Assembly: GCA_026745465.1 (NCBI GenBank)
Contig: JACYXH010000398.1
Location: forward strand, 249,038 to 313,037
DNA length: 64,000 bases
Origin: Lota lota
Taxonomy: Eukaryota > Chordata > Actinopteri > Gadiformes > Lotidae
Direction: 5' to 3'
In this document: one piece after another, positions 54,069-64,000 of the stretch
Layout: every line of letters starts with the position of its first letter
How positions within the stretch are numbered: position 1 is the first letter of the stretch
Translations under genes and position numbers: made by a program
Notes under the pieces: model-generated
What the model was told of the DNA's origin: nothing
What the model saw: the letters and a program-made list of their open reading frames with translations, nothing else
Databases searched by the model: none

Positions 54069-55730
54069 TTGCGCGCACTCTCCTCGTTGGGTTTCGCCAT
54101 CCACTGGGTGAAGAGCTCCCCGCTCCCCAGCCGCCGGCTAGTCTACTTGGGGCTTTGCCTTGACTCCGTCACGTTCACAGCGACGCTCTCGCCTCCTCGG
54201 CGAGATGCCGTCCTGTTGGCGCTCTCCCGTTTTCACGTTCGCAGGAGCATGACCGCACTGTCCGTCTTGCACCAGTTGGGTCTGATGGCAGCTGCTCGCC
54301 CTGTGGTGCCCCTGGGTCTGCTCTTTATGCGCAGACTACAGCGGTGGTTTGCTCGCCAGAGACTGGACCCCAGGCGACACAAGCGCAGGACACTGTCCGT
54401 ACCTCGCTCGGTGTCTCCAGACCTGACATATTGGGGGAGTCCTCCGGCACTTCTCAGAGGGGTTCCCCTAAGCAGAGTCACGTCTTATGTGGTGGTCTTC
54501 ACGGACGCCTCGTTGACGGGTTGGGGAGGAACGTGCCTTCCCCACTCGGTCGGAGGCGAGTGGCCGACGCTCCCCACTCCACACATAAATGTGCTGGAGC
54601 TCACCACGGCGAGGAAAGTGCTTGTACATTTCTCTCACCTGGTGTGCGGCCGCCACGTTCTGATCCGAACGGACAGCGTGTCAGCGGCGGCATACATAAA
54701 CAAACAAGGGGGAGTGCGCTCCGCTGCTCTCCACCGAGCAGCAGTCGAGCTCTGGCTGTGGGCTCATCAGAACCTGCTAAGCCTGAGAGCCCTGCATATC
54801 GCGGGCGCCCTGAACTTTGGGGCGGACCTCATGTCTCGCAGCGGTCCCCGCCAAGATGAGTGGCGGTTACACCCCGACATTGTCAGACTGATCTGGCAGA
54901 GGTTCGGGATGGCTCAGGTGGATCTTTTTGCGTCCACAGAGAACACCCACTGCAGTCTGTGGTTCTCTCTCAGCCCCCAGGATCTTCCCCCGTTGGGGGT
55001 GGACGCGATGGCGAACGCACCGGGGCCAGGGGCTCTCTTATATGCGTTCCCGCTGCTTCAACTGATCCAGCCTCTCCTGGAGCGGGTCAGGCAGGGGGGA
55101 TTGTCCCTCCTTCTAGTGGCCCCGGAGAACCGCTCAGCTCTGTGGTTCCCAGAGCTAGCGGCGCTCTCTTGCACGGAGCCGTGGCCGGTACCGATCAGAC
55201 CGGACGCGCTTTCACAGGCGCACGGGACGGTGCACCACCCGACCGATGTGGCGGGTCGGTTGTTGGTTTGGCTTCTGAGAGGTGGATTCTGCAAGGCAGA
55301 GGTCTGCCAGCAGCAGTTATCAACACTATTCAGAGTGCTGGCGCGCCTTCCACTTCCTCCCTTTACGCGGCGAAGTGGGGCGCTTTCTGTACGTGGTGTG
55401 ACCTCAACCACGTTGTCCCATCTCTCTGTGAGGTGGGAAGCGTGCTTGGGTTCCTTCAGTGTTTACTGGAGAAACGTTTGGCTTTCTCCACTATCAAAGT
55501 CTATGCGGCAGCCGTTTCGGCCGGCCACGCAGGATGTGACGGAAAACCGGTTTTCAGCCACCCACTGGTCAAGAGATTCTCGCGTGGGGTTAGACGTGTT
55601 AAACCTGTTTCTCGTGTGCTTACACCGCGTTGGGATCTTCCCACCGTGTCGCGTGGTTTATCCAAGGACCCTTTCGAGCCTCTGTCTCAAGCCTCTTTGG
55701 ATGTCCTTTCCTTTAAAACGCCGTTCTTAA
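54069..55730 (+). pseudogene. DIRS RT thumb and RNase H
   Basis: Open for 553 codons. Starts inside the RT: HWVKSSPLPSRRLVYLGLCL is thumb-like, and palm motifs are absent. RNase H has all four acidic positions: VVFTDASLTGWGG, INVLELTTARKVL, VLIRTDSVSAAAYINKQ, HIAGALNFGADLMSR. Then VDLFASTENTHC, typical of DIRS pol. The part past about codon 400 is an out-of-frame shadow of the recombinase. Truncated at its start by the deletion. Confidence 0.75.
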
Positions 55731-55783
55731 TGCCTGTTACGCTCGTGATGTCGCTCAGCTTCTTTTCTCTCTCCCCGCTGTAA
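55320..55783 (+). pseudogene. DIRS tyrosine recombinase, N-terminal part only
   Basis: In the next frame, LYAAKWGAFCTWCDLNHVVP and GSVLGFLQCLLEKRLAFSTI are a core-binding (SAM-like) domain of a tyrosine recombinase, followed by HPLVKRFSRGVRRVKP. The frame ends at 55783, before any R-H-R-Y catalytic residues, so no integration activity is possible. Confidence 0.7.
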
Positions 55784-56630
55784 CCCGGTGGTGTTCCAGC
55801 GTGGGCACTGAGCACAGGAGTGACTATTGCTTTGACTACGGTTCGTAACCGCCGTTTTATTATCCTGTCCTCTAATTATTTAACAATTCACAACAGGCTC
55901 CTCCTGCCGCCTCTTTTTGAGCGGATGTATGAAGGGCCTTGTTGCTTGTTGCTATTGGTAGCTTGGTTTTTCTTTCCTAGCTCCGCCCCTATGGTAGCAG
56001 ACGTAGGAGAAGCCTTGTTGCTCTGCATTCCCCGTTTTCATGTTTCTATGAAATACGTGTTGAGTCAGAGTTACAGACTCACTCTATTCTCTTGATCATC
56101 GCTTTGCGTGTTCTTAAGAGAGTTTAGGGTTTCTTATTTAGCTGTTGTGTTTTGCACATCTTCGGCTTTTTGAGTCTGAGGTGCCCTGTGACTTAGGTCT
56201 TTATTTTTGTGACTTGGGTCCAGCAGGAGTACATTTATCGGGGTCCGCTCGCAGCTTCACCTTAGCCCATAAGGCGAAGCCTAGACGGCGTAGCCTACAT
56301 GAAATAGAACGATAGTTATGTTATTATAACTCTAGTTCTATGATTGCAGGTGTAGCCGTCTAGTTTCCCACCTGCTGTACCCTCCAAATGCTGAAAGAAT
56401 AGCTGGGAGGACGAGCGCAGCTTTACTTTTATACACGGTGTCGTGGGAAATGTGGGCGGTGCCCACGTTGATTGGTACATTGCTGAAAATGTTCAGTGCA
56501 GTCCAATGATTGTAGGCGAAGCCTAGACGACTACGCCTACAATCATAGAATGAGTTATAATAACATAACTATCGTTTTATAAACCACCTGCAATTATAAA
56601 AGAATGACATGTATATATTGACGAGGGTAT
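55784..56630. other. DIRS 3' untranslated and terminal region
   Basis: Non-coding 3' part, then terminal repeats: AAGGCGAAGCCTAGACGGCG (56271), CTATGATTGCAGGTGTAGCC (56338) and GTAGGCGAAGCCTAGACGAC with its complement CTACGCCTACAATCATAG (56512-56549), and TAACATAACTATCG, which is inverted relative to CGATAGTTATGTTA at 56310. Confidence 0.6.
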
Positions 56631-57084
56631 CACATTTGACTTAAACAGCGTTTATATTACCTTACTTAAATTGGGAGCGTCGAAACATTGAGTGCCAGTC
56701 GAATCACACTCTTCCACCATCACCAGCAACCAAACCTAGGAGGCAATCCTGAATATTCATGAGGGGAGCCTGAATATTCATGAGGTGTCGACGCTGCAAA
56801 CGCGTTCTCGTTGTACGGATGGCACTCATTGAAATAAATAATTATAATTGATTGTGGTCACTCAGAAAAACACGTTTGAAATTATTAGAGACAGAATTGT
56901 GGAACTGGGGTTATTTTCAGTTTGTATAAACACCAACGGAAATTGAAAAAACCCAAGACCACACAAAGTTGCTGCATCATTACTGTCCGCCACATGAAGC
57001 CCTGCGAGTTCACCACCTGCTCTGTCCAATAGACGAGCGACACTCCAACCAGTCTTCATGCTGACCGAAACAAATGAAAAAGAA
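56631..57084. other. Intergenic block matching 21100-21555
   Basis: No gene. Carries the two TGAATATTCATGAGG copies and AAGCCCTGCGAGTTCACC found in the first unit. Confidence 0.6.
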
Positions 57085-57144
57085 CATATAAACTTCATCT
57101 CTGAATCACGTGACAATGTAACAAAGTATAAACTTCACCTCTGA
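57085..57144. repeat. 40-bp minisatellite, 1.5 units
   Basis: A contracted array of the CTTCACCTCTGAATCAAGTG unit. Confidence 0.75.
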
Positions 57145-59107
57145 CCCCGACCTACGGACTAAAGGTGTGAAAGCGCCCTCATATGCCCCTACACCTTTTC
57201 CACAAGCCCCTGAAAATCCTCAAAATAAACGGCTAGAAACAAACAACAGGCTCCATCCTCTAAATGTACTGTAGAGGATCAGGGAGACGCCCACTGTGAA
57301 CACAAATAAGCTAGAAATACAAAAGCCCTTTATTATACTGACGTTATCAACTATGTCGATGACGATGAAGAGACTGGTTTACCGCGAATACGATGGTCAT
57401 TTGCCTAATTTAAAGCAAATCTAAAAAATAAATGTCATCCGATCTTGTTTCAGCTTGGCAGCAGTCCCACAGTGCGGTCCTTGCGCTCCGCAGTAGGCGT
57501 GTCCTGTGGTTGTTTTCCAGCAGATAGCAATATGTTCATGCAGTTTCAGGACCGCTAAAGACAGGGAAACACCCTGTTCGAAACAAACGTCTCCAAAACA
57601 TGGATGTAGTCAAGAAAGCCCCCGCCCGCTCTCTCTCTCTCTCGCTCGCTCTCTCACCCCCGCCCGCTCTCTCTCTCGCTCTCTCACCCCCGCCCGCTCT
57701 CTCTCTCGCTCTCTCACCCCCGCCACTCTACAACATATGGTCAAACCCATACTGTATATAATAGGTTCAACTACTTCAATAAATAGCTAAATAAGCCATT
57801 TAGAAATGACCTTAAAACACGGCACTTGCTATATGTGAGCTAGCTGCCTACCAGACTCAAATGAAATCTGCCTCACATCAAAACGAAAACCAGGGGTGCA
57901 GTTACATATGTCGCCAGCAGATGTCACTGCACGACTCAGAAATCATTGGCTCTAGGTTGCAAAGCACTGGCTGCAGCCCACGTGACACTGAGAGGAGGTC
58001 TGACCAGAACTGAACCTTACGTCAACCCAGTCTGACGTACCAGCAGGTTCCTGACTCTTAAAAGGTTATTTTGAATACGAGCATAAGTCCAACTAAATAA
58101 TATTTTGAACATGTTGATAAAATGCTAAAATCTATATAAAACATCGAGGGCTAAAATAATAATTTTACAGTTTTATTGTAGGTTTGGCAGTTTATATACA
58201 TACGATTGCAGGTAGTAAAAAAAAAGTGAATTCAAAAGAGTCGTAATATAATAATACAAGTATCCACCTTTGATATTCACATGTAGGGCACATTTCTGAA
58301 CATTTATGATATGTAATGTATTACACTCCAACGGAGGGTAATAAACAGAGCAATCATTTAAGCAACCGAGTGCTCTTGCTGTCTTAGCTCTTGCCGAATC
58401 TGCTTGGAAGAAAAGCCTTCTGTGCAGGACACTTAACCGTTTAACATAATTATTCAGCATATTATTCAGAATATTGTGTGTAAAAGTAAAGTGCTTTTGT
58501 TCCTGCCAAAGGCACCGGGACCCAGCGCTGAGAACCACTGTTGGGGAAGTTTCCAGTCCGGAGCTATTAGGCCGTGGTTTGCAGTGAAAAAGAAGTAACC
58601 TGAAGCTAAAAGATGTGGTTCTGGTGAAACGCATAGCCTGTACGCGAGCGTCTGATTAAATGCTAAAGCTTAAAGATGGTACTCTGAAGTAACGTAGTCT
58701 ATAGCCTAAATGTGAGCGTCTGATATACGTAGCTAAAGCTAAAATATGTTATTCTGAAGGAACGTAAATATGAGATACCGCCTCTAAAGAGAGAGGGTCT
58801 ACTAGTTGCTTATTATTTTAATTAATCGTTTAGTCTCAGGTTATTCGATTGTATGCAGTGGTTTTTAATGTTGTGTTTTATATCATCCCTTGTGGGCGTT
58901 TACAATTTACGGTTAAGTGTTAGTTTACACCTAGTGGTTGGTTAAGTTAAAAAAGCCAATGCAGCGGATTTAACTTTTTATCTCCACCTGAGGGTAGATT
59001 ACATTTTTAGATGCTGTAGGTTATCCTCCACCCTTATTATCAATTTAGTAATCAGTAAAAGTATCTAGACTAACTAGATACACATAGAATAGAGTAAGAT
59101 CTTCAAA
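57145..59107. other. Conserved block upstream of ORF-X copy 3
   Basis: Same block as 21771-23679. CT/CCCC tract at 57630-57720 with three CCCGCCCGCTCTCTCTCTC-type units. Leader into ORF-X nearly identical to copy 2. Confidence 0.5.
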
Positions 59108-59851
59108 ATGGCCACCATATGGGAAGCTCCTCCATTGCCCAACTTATGGGAAGATTCTCCTCCCCTACCCATCCTGAACACACCACTGTCATACATGATA
59201 TCGATTCCTGGTAAATCCATCAAGACCTGTCACAAGAAATGGATGAAATGGACCAAGAACTCCCGCATACCATGTCCACAGGACGGCTCAGGGGAAGACA
59301 AAGCCCTACTTTGCGTCGACATGGTCTTGACGTGTCGTGGTTCAAAAATATTCAACTCCGACACAGATGATGACGGGACAGAAGAAGACGAAGAAGAAGA
59401 AGAAGAACACCGAAGGCGAGGAGACGACCCGGGCACGACCAATGAACGTGGAAACCACGAAAGGCCAAGAGATAAAGAGCTCGTCCCCGTGGCCCCCATG
59501 CAGCTGCTACCACAACCGGGGGTCCACCAAGTCGTACAGTACACTCCGTGGGGCCCCACTGACCTACGGGGGTTACTAAGTGGCCGGCCAAGAATACAAG
59601 ATGGCGCCTCACCATGGATAGGGAAATTCGAAATACTAACCACTGGTCAAATACTCACCTGCGGGGACATCCAACCAGCAGTGTCCCGGGCGGAGGGTGA
59701 AGCGGCATTCATTCGTCACGGTTATCTTGATAAACAAAATGCATTTATAAAAAAGGAACAGCTGGAATGGATTTCTTTCGGCGGAAGCAAAGTGAGAACC
59801 TTGACATATGTGATGTATTGCTGTTTCTTCAAACAGAGTATAGGGAGCTAA
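59108..59851 (+). CDS. ORF-X copy 3, uncharacterised 247-aa protein
   Basis: Same protein as copy 2, with one extra Glu codon in the acidic run (EEDEEEEEEHRRR), a 6-residue deletion after GDDPGT, and the 9 residues missing in copy 2 retained (LVPVAPMQL). Single exon, open throughout. All changes keep the frame. Lies 0.64 kb from the stop of gene 6, tail to tail. Confidence 0.6.
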   Translation: MATIWEAPPLPNLWEDSPPLPILNTPLSYMISIPGKSIKTCHKKWMKWTKNSRIPCPQDGSGEDKALLCVDMVLTCRGSKIFNSDTDDDGTEEDEEEEEEHRRRGDDPGTTNERGNHERPRDKELVPVAPMQLLPQPGVHQVVQYTPWGPTDLRGLLSGRPRIQDGASPWIGKFEILTTGQILTCGDIQPAVSRAEGEAAFIRHGYLDKQNAFIKKEQLEWISFGGSKVRTLTYVMYCCFFKQSIGS

Positions 59852-60489
59852 AACATTTATGGGTTGTTCTGGAAGACATACAAACAGCCTATTCTGTCGG
59901 TCAGGTTGGAGGACAGGTTGGTTTGACTGATACGTGAAAGAAGGCCATTTGATGCTAATCCAAACCCCCCAAATGCTGTTAAAAAAACAAACATCATAAC
60001 ATTTAAGTAAAATATCCTAATTCAAATGAAGTGCAAAACAAATACATTCAGACATTTTCATAAATGGCTTTGCAGAGAGTTATTGGGAAGTGTGTGTGGA
60101 TGATGGCTGGTTTAAGCAGCCTCACCTGGCCCGAGTCAGACTGATTGGAGTCTGGAGCTGGGTGAGGCTGCACACCTGTTGCACATTGAGTAATCAGTGT
60201 GCACAGGTTAAACCACACCCACACTCTGTGAGCCATATATAGAAGAACAATGTGAGGATTTATCAAGTTCTCCTGTGAAAGCTGGCATCAGGAAAGAATC
60301 AGACAGGTGTATTTCCTAGTTCATGAGTTTGAGTCATCACATTCACTTTCAGGTTGATCCAGGATTTCTAGAACTGGCATTGCTTTGTCTTCTGCAATGT
60401 CATCACCCTTCAATAGTGGAACACGGTCGACGGGCAACTTGGGACTAACTGTGATATATAAGAATCCTGCTACCAGCATAGAGCGGCAC
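59852..60489. other. Spacer between ORF-X copy 3 and gene 6
   Basis: Nearly identical to 24439-25076. No gene. Confidence 0.5.
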
Positions 60490-61889
60490 TTAGACTAAAA
60501 CCATCTCAATGTCTAGCAGTCCAGCACCAGCCCTGCAGTCTGACTGGAAGGTGGAGGGGATGGACTGGGAGGTGGAGGGGATGGACTGGGAGGCGCTAAT
60601 GTCTCTCCTGATGAAGACCGGGGGATAGTCTTCAGGATGTCCTGTGAGTTGATCCAGACTTTGGTCATCATCATGATCATCCATAGTTACAGCATGGATA
60701 GTTGTGGTAGGTTCTTGTAGGTCCCTGGTTGGTTCAGGACTGTCACTGAACATTAGAGGTGTAGTTTCTGGAAGAGAAGGCAGAAGAGATTCAGGACATA
60801 CAGCCAGCCTCCACATGCAGCAACACTCTGCCTGAAGACTGAAGCCCAGTGGAGCAGCTCTGCAGCTGGTTACTCTCAGGTGGAGATGAGGACACAACCA
60901 GACACACAAGCAGACACACAATAAGAGACAAACAACCAGAAACACAATCAGAGACAAACAACCAGACACACAAGCAGACACAAACAACCAGAAACACAAT
61001 AAGAGACAAACAACCAGACACACAACCAGACACACATCCAGACACAGCCAGAAACACAAACACCCAAACTACAAGATACAAAACCAGACACACAACCAGA
61101 GACACACAGTACCACCCTACACAACCAGGGACACACAACCAGAAACCCAAACACCCAACACAACTAGAGACTCAACCAGACACACAACCCGACACACATA
61201 ACAAACCCACACAACCAGAGACAAAAAGCAAGACACACGATGAGGGACACACAACCAGAGACACACAACCAGCCCAAATAACCAAACGCCCAATCAGGGC
61301 TGGCTCTAGCCATTTTGATGCCCTAGACGAGATTAGGATTTGGAAACATAAACACCTCTGAAGCATGATTATAGATAACGGTTGACCAGTAAGGTCAAGA
61401 ATTTTGGTTTAAATTATTTGGGGTGAGTTACGTATGTTCATAACTGATTTAATAGAATTATAGCAAAAATGTGTCTGGATTAGGCCATATTGACATTAGT
61501 TACATAACTGCAGCTGTAACATAGAATTAACACAATTCACCTGTAGCAAGCTTTGTTTCACTGGAAGTAGCTGGAGTGCTGGATGTTGCTTGACCTGCAG
61601 GCTGTATTCAAACATACAGTTCATCCATCCTTTTACACCACTGCATTAAGTCCTTTGTCATTCTACTGCATATAAGGCAGTACTGTACAAATATACTTTA
61701 TATACTGTAATTGACTAAGACTTACATTTAATTAGTAACAAGGTGTAACTAATATTTAACAACAATAGTAATAATAATGTCAACATAGTGTGTTATTAAT
61801 TACACAGAGAGGTACAAGCTCCGGAGAGAGGAGAGGTGAAGATGTGAGATCAGATGCCTCTTCTCCAGCTTCTGGGGGCTTCTTCAGAT
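60490..61889 (-). CDS. tnfrsf14: TNFRSF14-like receptor, gene 6, last three exons only
   Basis: Exon 8 60490-60767, exon 7 61541-61601 (one 17-residue repeat), exon 6 61816-61889, in the same phases as gene 4. Exon 6 keeps the AGEE TRAF-type motif that gene 4 has lost; its donor is GTACCT as in gene 4. Exon 8 has the extended C-terminus (GHPEDYPPVFIRRD) and Phe for the second Ser of LMSSD. Exons 1-5 would lie beyond 64000, past the BEL element. Confidence 0.7.
60893..61283. repeat. ACACAACCAGAC simple repeat in gene 6 intron 7
   Basis: Copy of the 25480-25870 array, with no differences noticed. Confidence 0.85.
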
Positions 61890-62224
61890 CTGGACAGTTA
61901 TAGAGTAGATAAAGTTAGCCTATTACAAACAAAAACATGGAGCTGCAGCTGCAGAGTAGCTAGCTAGCCACTTCAAATGAAGGCTTTCCTTTCCTCCTCC
62001 TCTTTTCTCCATTTTCTTAATTGCGTGCCTCGCGCTGTCTGCCTTTTTTCACCGTGCATAAAAGTTAAAATATGTTGAACTTTGGGCGCTGGGCCCAGGG
62101 CAGCACCGCTCATCAACTAAACAATAGACGTAACAAAATGTCCAACAACGTTGAGAAAGCTTCAAAATTACATTTGTACAGTTCTACTATAATGGCACAA
62201 TTGCGCGCCCAGACAACAAGCCCA

Positions 62225-62603
62225 CAAAGCCGCTCTCACAGAGCGCTCAGAGCCGCTCTCATAAAGCGCTCAGAGCCGCTCTCACAGAGCGCTCGGAGCC
62301 GCTCTCACAGAGCGCTCAGAGCCGCTCTCACAAAGCGCTCAGAGCCGCTCTCACAGAGCGCTCAGAGCCGCTCTCACAGAGCGCTCAGAGCCCCTCTCAC
62401 AGAGCGCTCGGAGCCACTCTCACAGAGCACTCGGAGCCGCTCTCACAGAGCCCCTCTCACAGAGCGCTCAGAGCCGCTCTCACAGAGCCCCTCTCACAGA
62501 GCGCTCAGAGCCGCTCTCACAGAGCACTCAGAGCCGCTCTCACAGAGCACTCAGAGCCGCTCTCACAGAGCGCTCGGAGCAGGAGCCGCTCTCACAGAGA
62601 AAG
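62225..62603. repeat. 23-bp GC-rich minisatellite, about 16 units
   Basis: Unit-for-unit the same order of variants as at 26812-27190. Confidence 0.9.
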
Positions 62604-62718
62604 CGGTTCTCTACACTTGCGTCTGCGCTGTCTTGGTGCTTGGGGTCTCTGCACTTCAAATGTGGATATACTAGCATCGCTGGCCCTTCTCTGACTTGAT
62701 GTGATGCGCATCAAATGG

Positions 62719-62719
<1 letters not shown>

Positions 62720-62780
<61 letters not shown>
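62720..62780. repeat. (AC)n microsatellite
   Basis: About 30 AC dinucleotides at the paralogous position of 27308-27383. Confidence 0.95.
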
Positions 62781-62784
<4 letters not shown>

Positions 62785-62813
62785 TGATACATGTTAGTTT
62801 AATGTAACATGAT

Positions 62814-64000
62814 TGTAGGAGCCAATTTCGTTGGTTTCATTTAGTTGTAATTTGTAGTATTGTGTGTGTGTGTGTTTGTCATGTTTAATTGCTGTTTGTG
62901 CCGTGTGCTCCCCCTACAGGGCAAGTTGTCCTTAAAAGGAAAGGACCGGAAGCGAGAGGGGGTTTTTGGCTGGAAAAGCACACTGTCTTTATACCTTGTT
63001 AGTCTTGCCGTTGTTTTGTTTTACCTTTGTATTACACTAATCCCTACTTTCGTTATTTGGATAAGTCAGTTAAAGGTTCAATCGTTAATAAATGAAGATA
63101 TTTTATTTCAATTTTATCTGGACATTCCTTCTTTCGCAAGACAACAAGCGTCTATTATTGCACATACCCAGCCAACCCTAGAGTGAGCGACACGAAAGGA
63201 CAATGGACGTCGTAGTCACTACATTAGTATAAAGACAAGCTTTGGATTCTTGGATCGTTGGACCATCCAGGGAGAAGTGGGTTATTTTTGGAAACAGCGT
63301 GGCACCGAATCGCAAGAAAGACGACCTGAAACAACGTAACCGAGCGGTAGGAAAAGTTTCAAAGGCTTGGAATGCTACACTATTAGCTGAAACGTAAAAC
63401 TTGACAACCAGTTCGTTAGAGGTGGATTCAAACTCGATTCAGGACCACTATTGGAGTGGATTGGATCGAAATTACTTATTTGGAGTGCCGCTGCTGAACG
63501 AAGTAAAGAACAGGCCATACGGAGTGCCTTAGCGCAGTTAACTTCATATCGGGACTGTAAGTAATTAATCAGAATTGACGCATGTTCTAAGGTGTGCTAA
63601 AACATTCATATTGAGTAAAGATAAAACAAGCTGTGCAAAATGGCTAATAGAGCATTGGCTAATGCTACTTCTATGGAAGATTCGAAGGAAGATGAAACCG
63701 CAGCAAATGTGTTAGAGGAACATGTTAATAACATGCGCTTATCCAGAAAGGCCAAGCTCGGACAGCTAACGCGCAGGCAGAACGTAATCAAGGAATTGAT
63801 GAAGGACGATATGAATGAAGACGAAATAAAGGACAACATGGTCAAATATCATGCTATATTGAGAGAATTTAAAGAAACGCACATGTCCTATCGAACGTTG
63901 TTGAACGAGGAAGAGAGCAACGAGGACAACGACATTTGGTTTGAACCCAAAATAGCCTGCATTAATGAGTTCATTGTTGATGTGGGGAAATGGCTGTCAG
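62814..64000 (+). mobile_element. BEL/Pao element copy 2, left end (window-truncated)
   Basis: 5' LTR at 62814-63223 (410 bp), leader, and Gag start from the ATG at 63640 to the window edge. The left flank (CATGTTAGTTTAATGTAACATGAT) is the same as at 27417, so this is a duplicated copy of one insertion rather than an independent one. One Asn-to-Asp change seen in Gag (about 63831). Confidence 0.9.

Larger units (their letters stand above)
54011..56312 (+). mobile_element. DIRS-type tyrosine-recombinase retrotransposon, internally and terminally deleted
   Basis: Bounded by a 48-bp inverted repeat: TGTAGGCTACGCCGCCTAGG near 54028 and its reverse complement near 56290. Inside are RT end, RNase H and the start of a tyrosine recombinase in overlapping frames, as DIRS elements have. 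Gag and most of the RT are missing on the left, and the recombinase catalytic domain on the right. A second pair of related inverted ends follows (56313-56585). Confidence 0.8.

Noticed and set aside
62814..63223. Independent second BEL insertion
   Set aside because: Left flank, AC run and the preceding 3 kb match the first locus, so it is a duplicated insertion.

Overview
The window looks like nuclear DNA from a bony (teleost) fish. It has long introns with GT-AG sites, no prokaryotic gene organisation, BEL/Pao, DIRS and L2-like retrotransposons, repeat families common in fish genomes, and a tandem family of vertebrate TNF-receptor genes. The species cannot be named from the sequence alone.

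The backbone is an array of TNFRSF14 (HVEM)-like receptor genes, all on the minus strand. I could assemble three complete 8-exon models whose splice phases all agree: gene 3 (19177 down to 11403, 368 codons), gene 4 (36840 down to 25077, 372 codons) and gene 5 (52572 down to 45113, 377 codons). A fourth (gene 6, 61889 to 60490) runs off the right edge with only its last three exons in view. On the left are two decayed copies (about 185-975 and 5955-6830). Exons 1-4 encode a signal peptide and cysteine-rich domains, exon 5 the membrane span, exon 6 a TRAF-type AxEE motif, exon 7 a 17-residue Ser/Thr/Pro repeat present in 7, 1, 4 and 1 copies in genes 3-6, and exon 8 the C-terminus.

Between the receptors, on the plus strand and convergent with the next receptor, lies an unrecognised open reading frame ('ORF-X': 23680-24438, 40373-41104, 59108-59851). 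Every length difference between copies is a multiple of three, two copies are open (243 and 247 aa), and one has a single stop. It has an acidic centre and a segment that weakly recalls a retroviral Gag capsid. This is the best candidate for something undescribed.

Mobile DNA fills the rest: a nearly intact BEL/Pao element (27417-34935, 5-bp target duplication, LTRs differing only in a TG run) inside intron 5 of gene 4; a second copy of its left end at 62814-64000 carried by a recent segmental duplication; a decayed LINE (13061-15424); a truncated DIRS element (54011-56312) with an inverted remnant at the paralogous place (20905-21060); three solo-LTR-like insertions with target duplications (735-928, 10368-10882, 47227-47890); a 979-bp foldback palindrome with a 6-bp target duplication (49540-50518); a terminal-inverted-repeat element (1531-2806); and a broken BED-finger transposase (2866-3196). 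Several minisatellites (23, 34, 38/39, 40, 51 and 56 bp) differ in copy number between paralogous units.

The repeating unit is: receptor gene (minus), 40-bp minisatellite, conserved block, ORF-X (plus), then the next receptor. Units at about 11.4-28.6 kb and 45.1-64 kb match over most of their length; the last roughly 4.1 kb of each (24.44-28.6 and 59.85-64.0 kb) is almost identical. That points to a very recent duplication or gene conversion, or an assembly duplicate.
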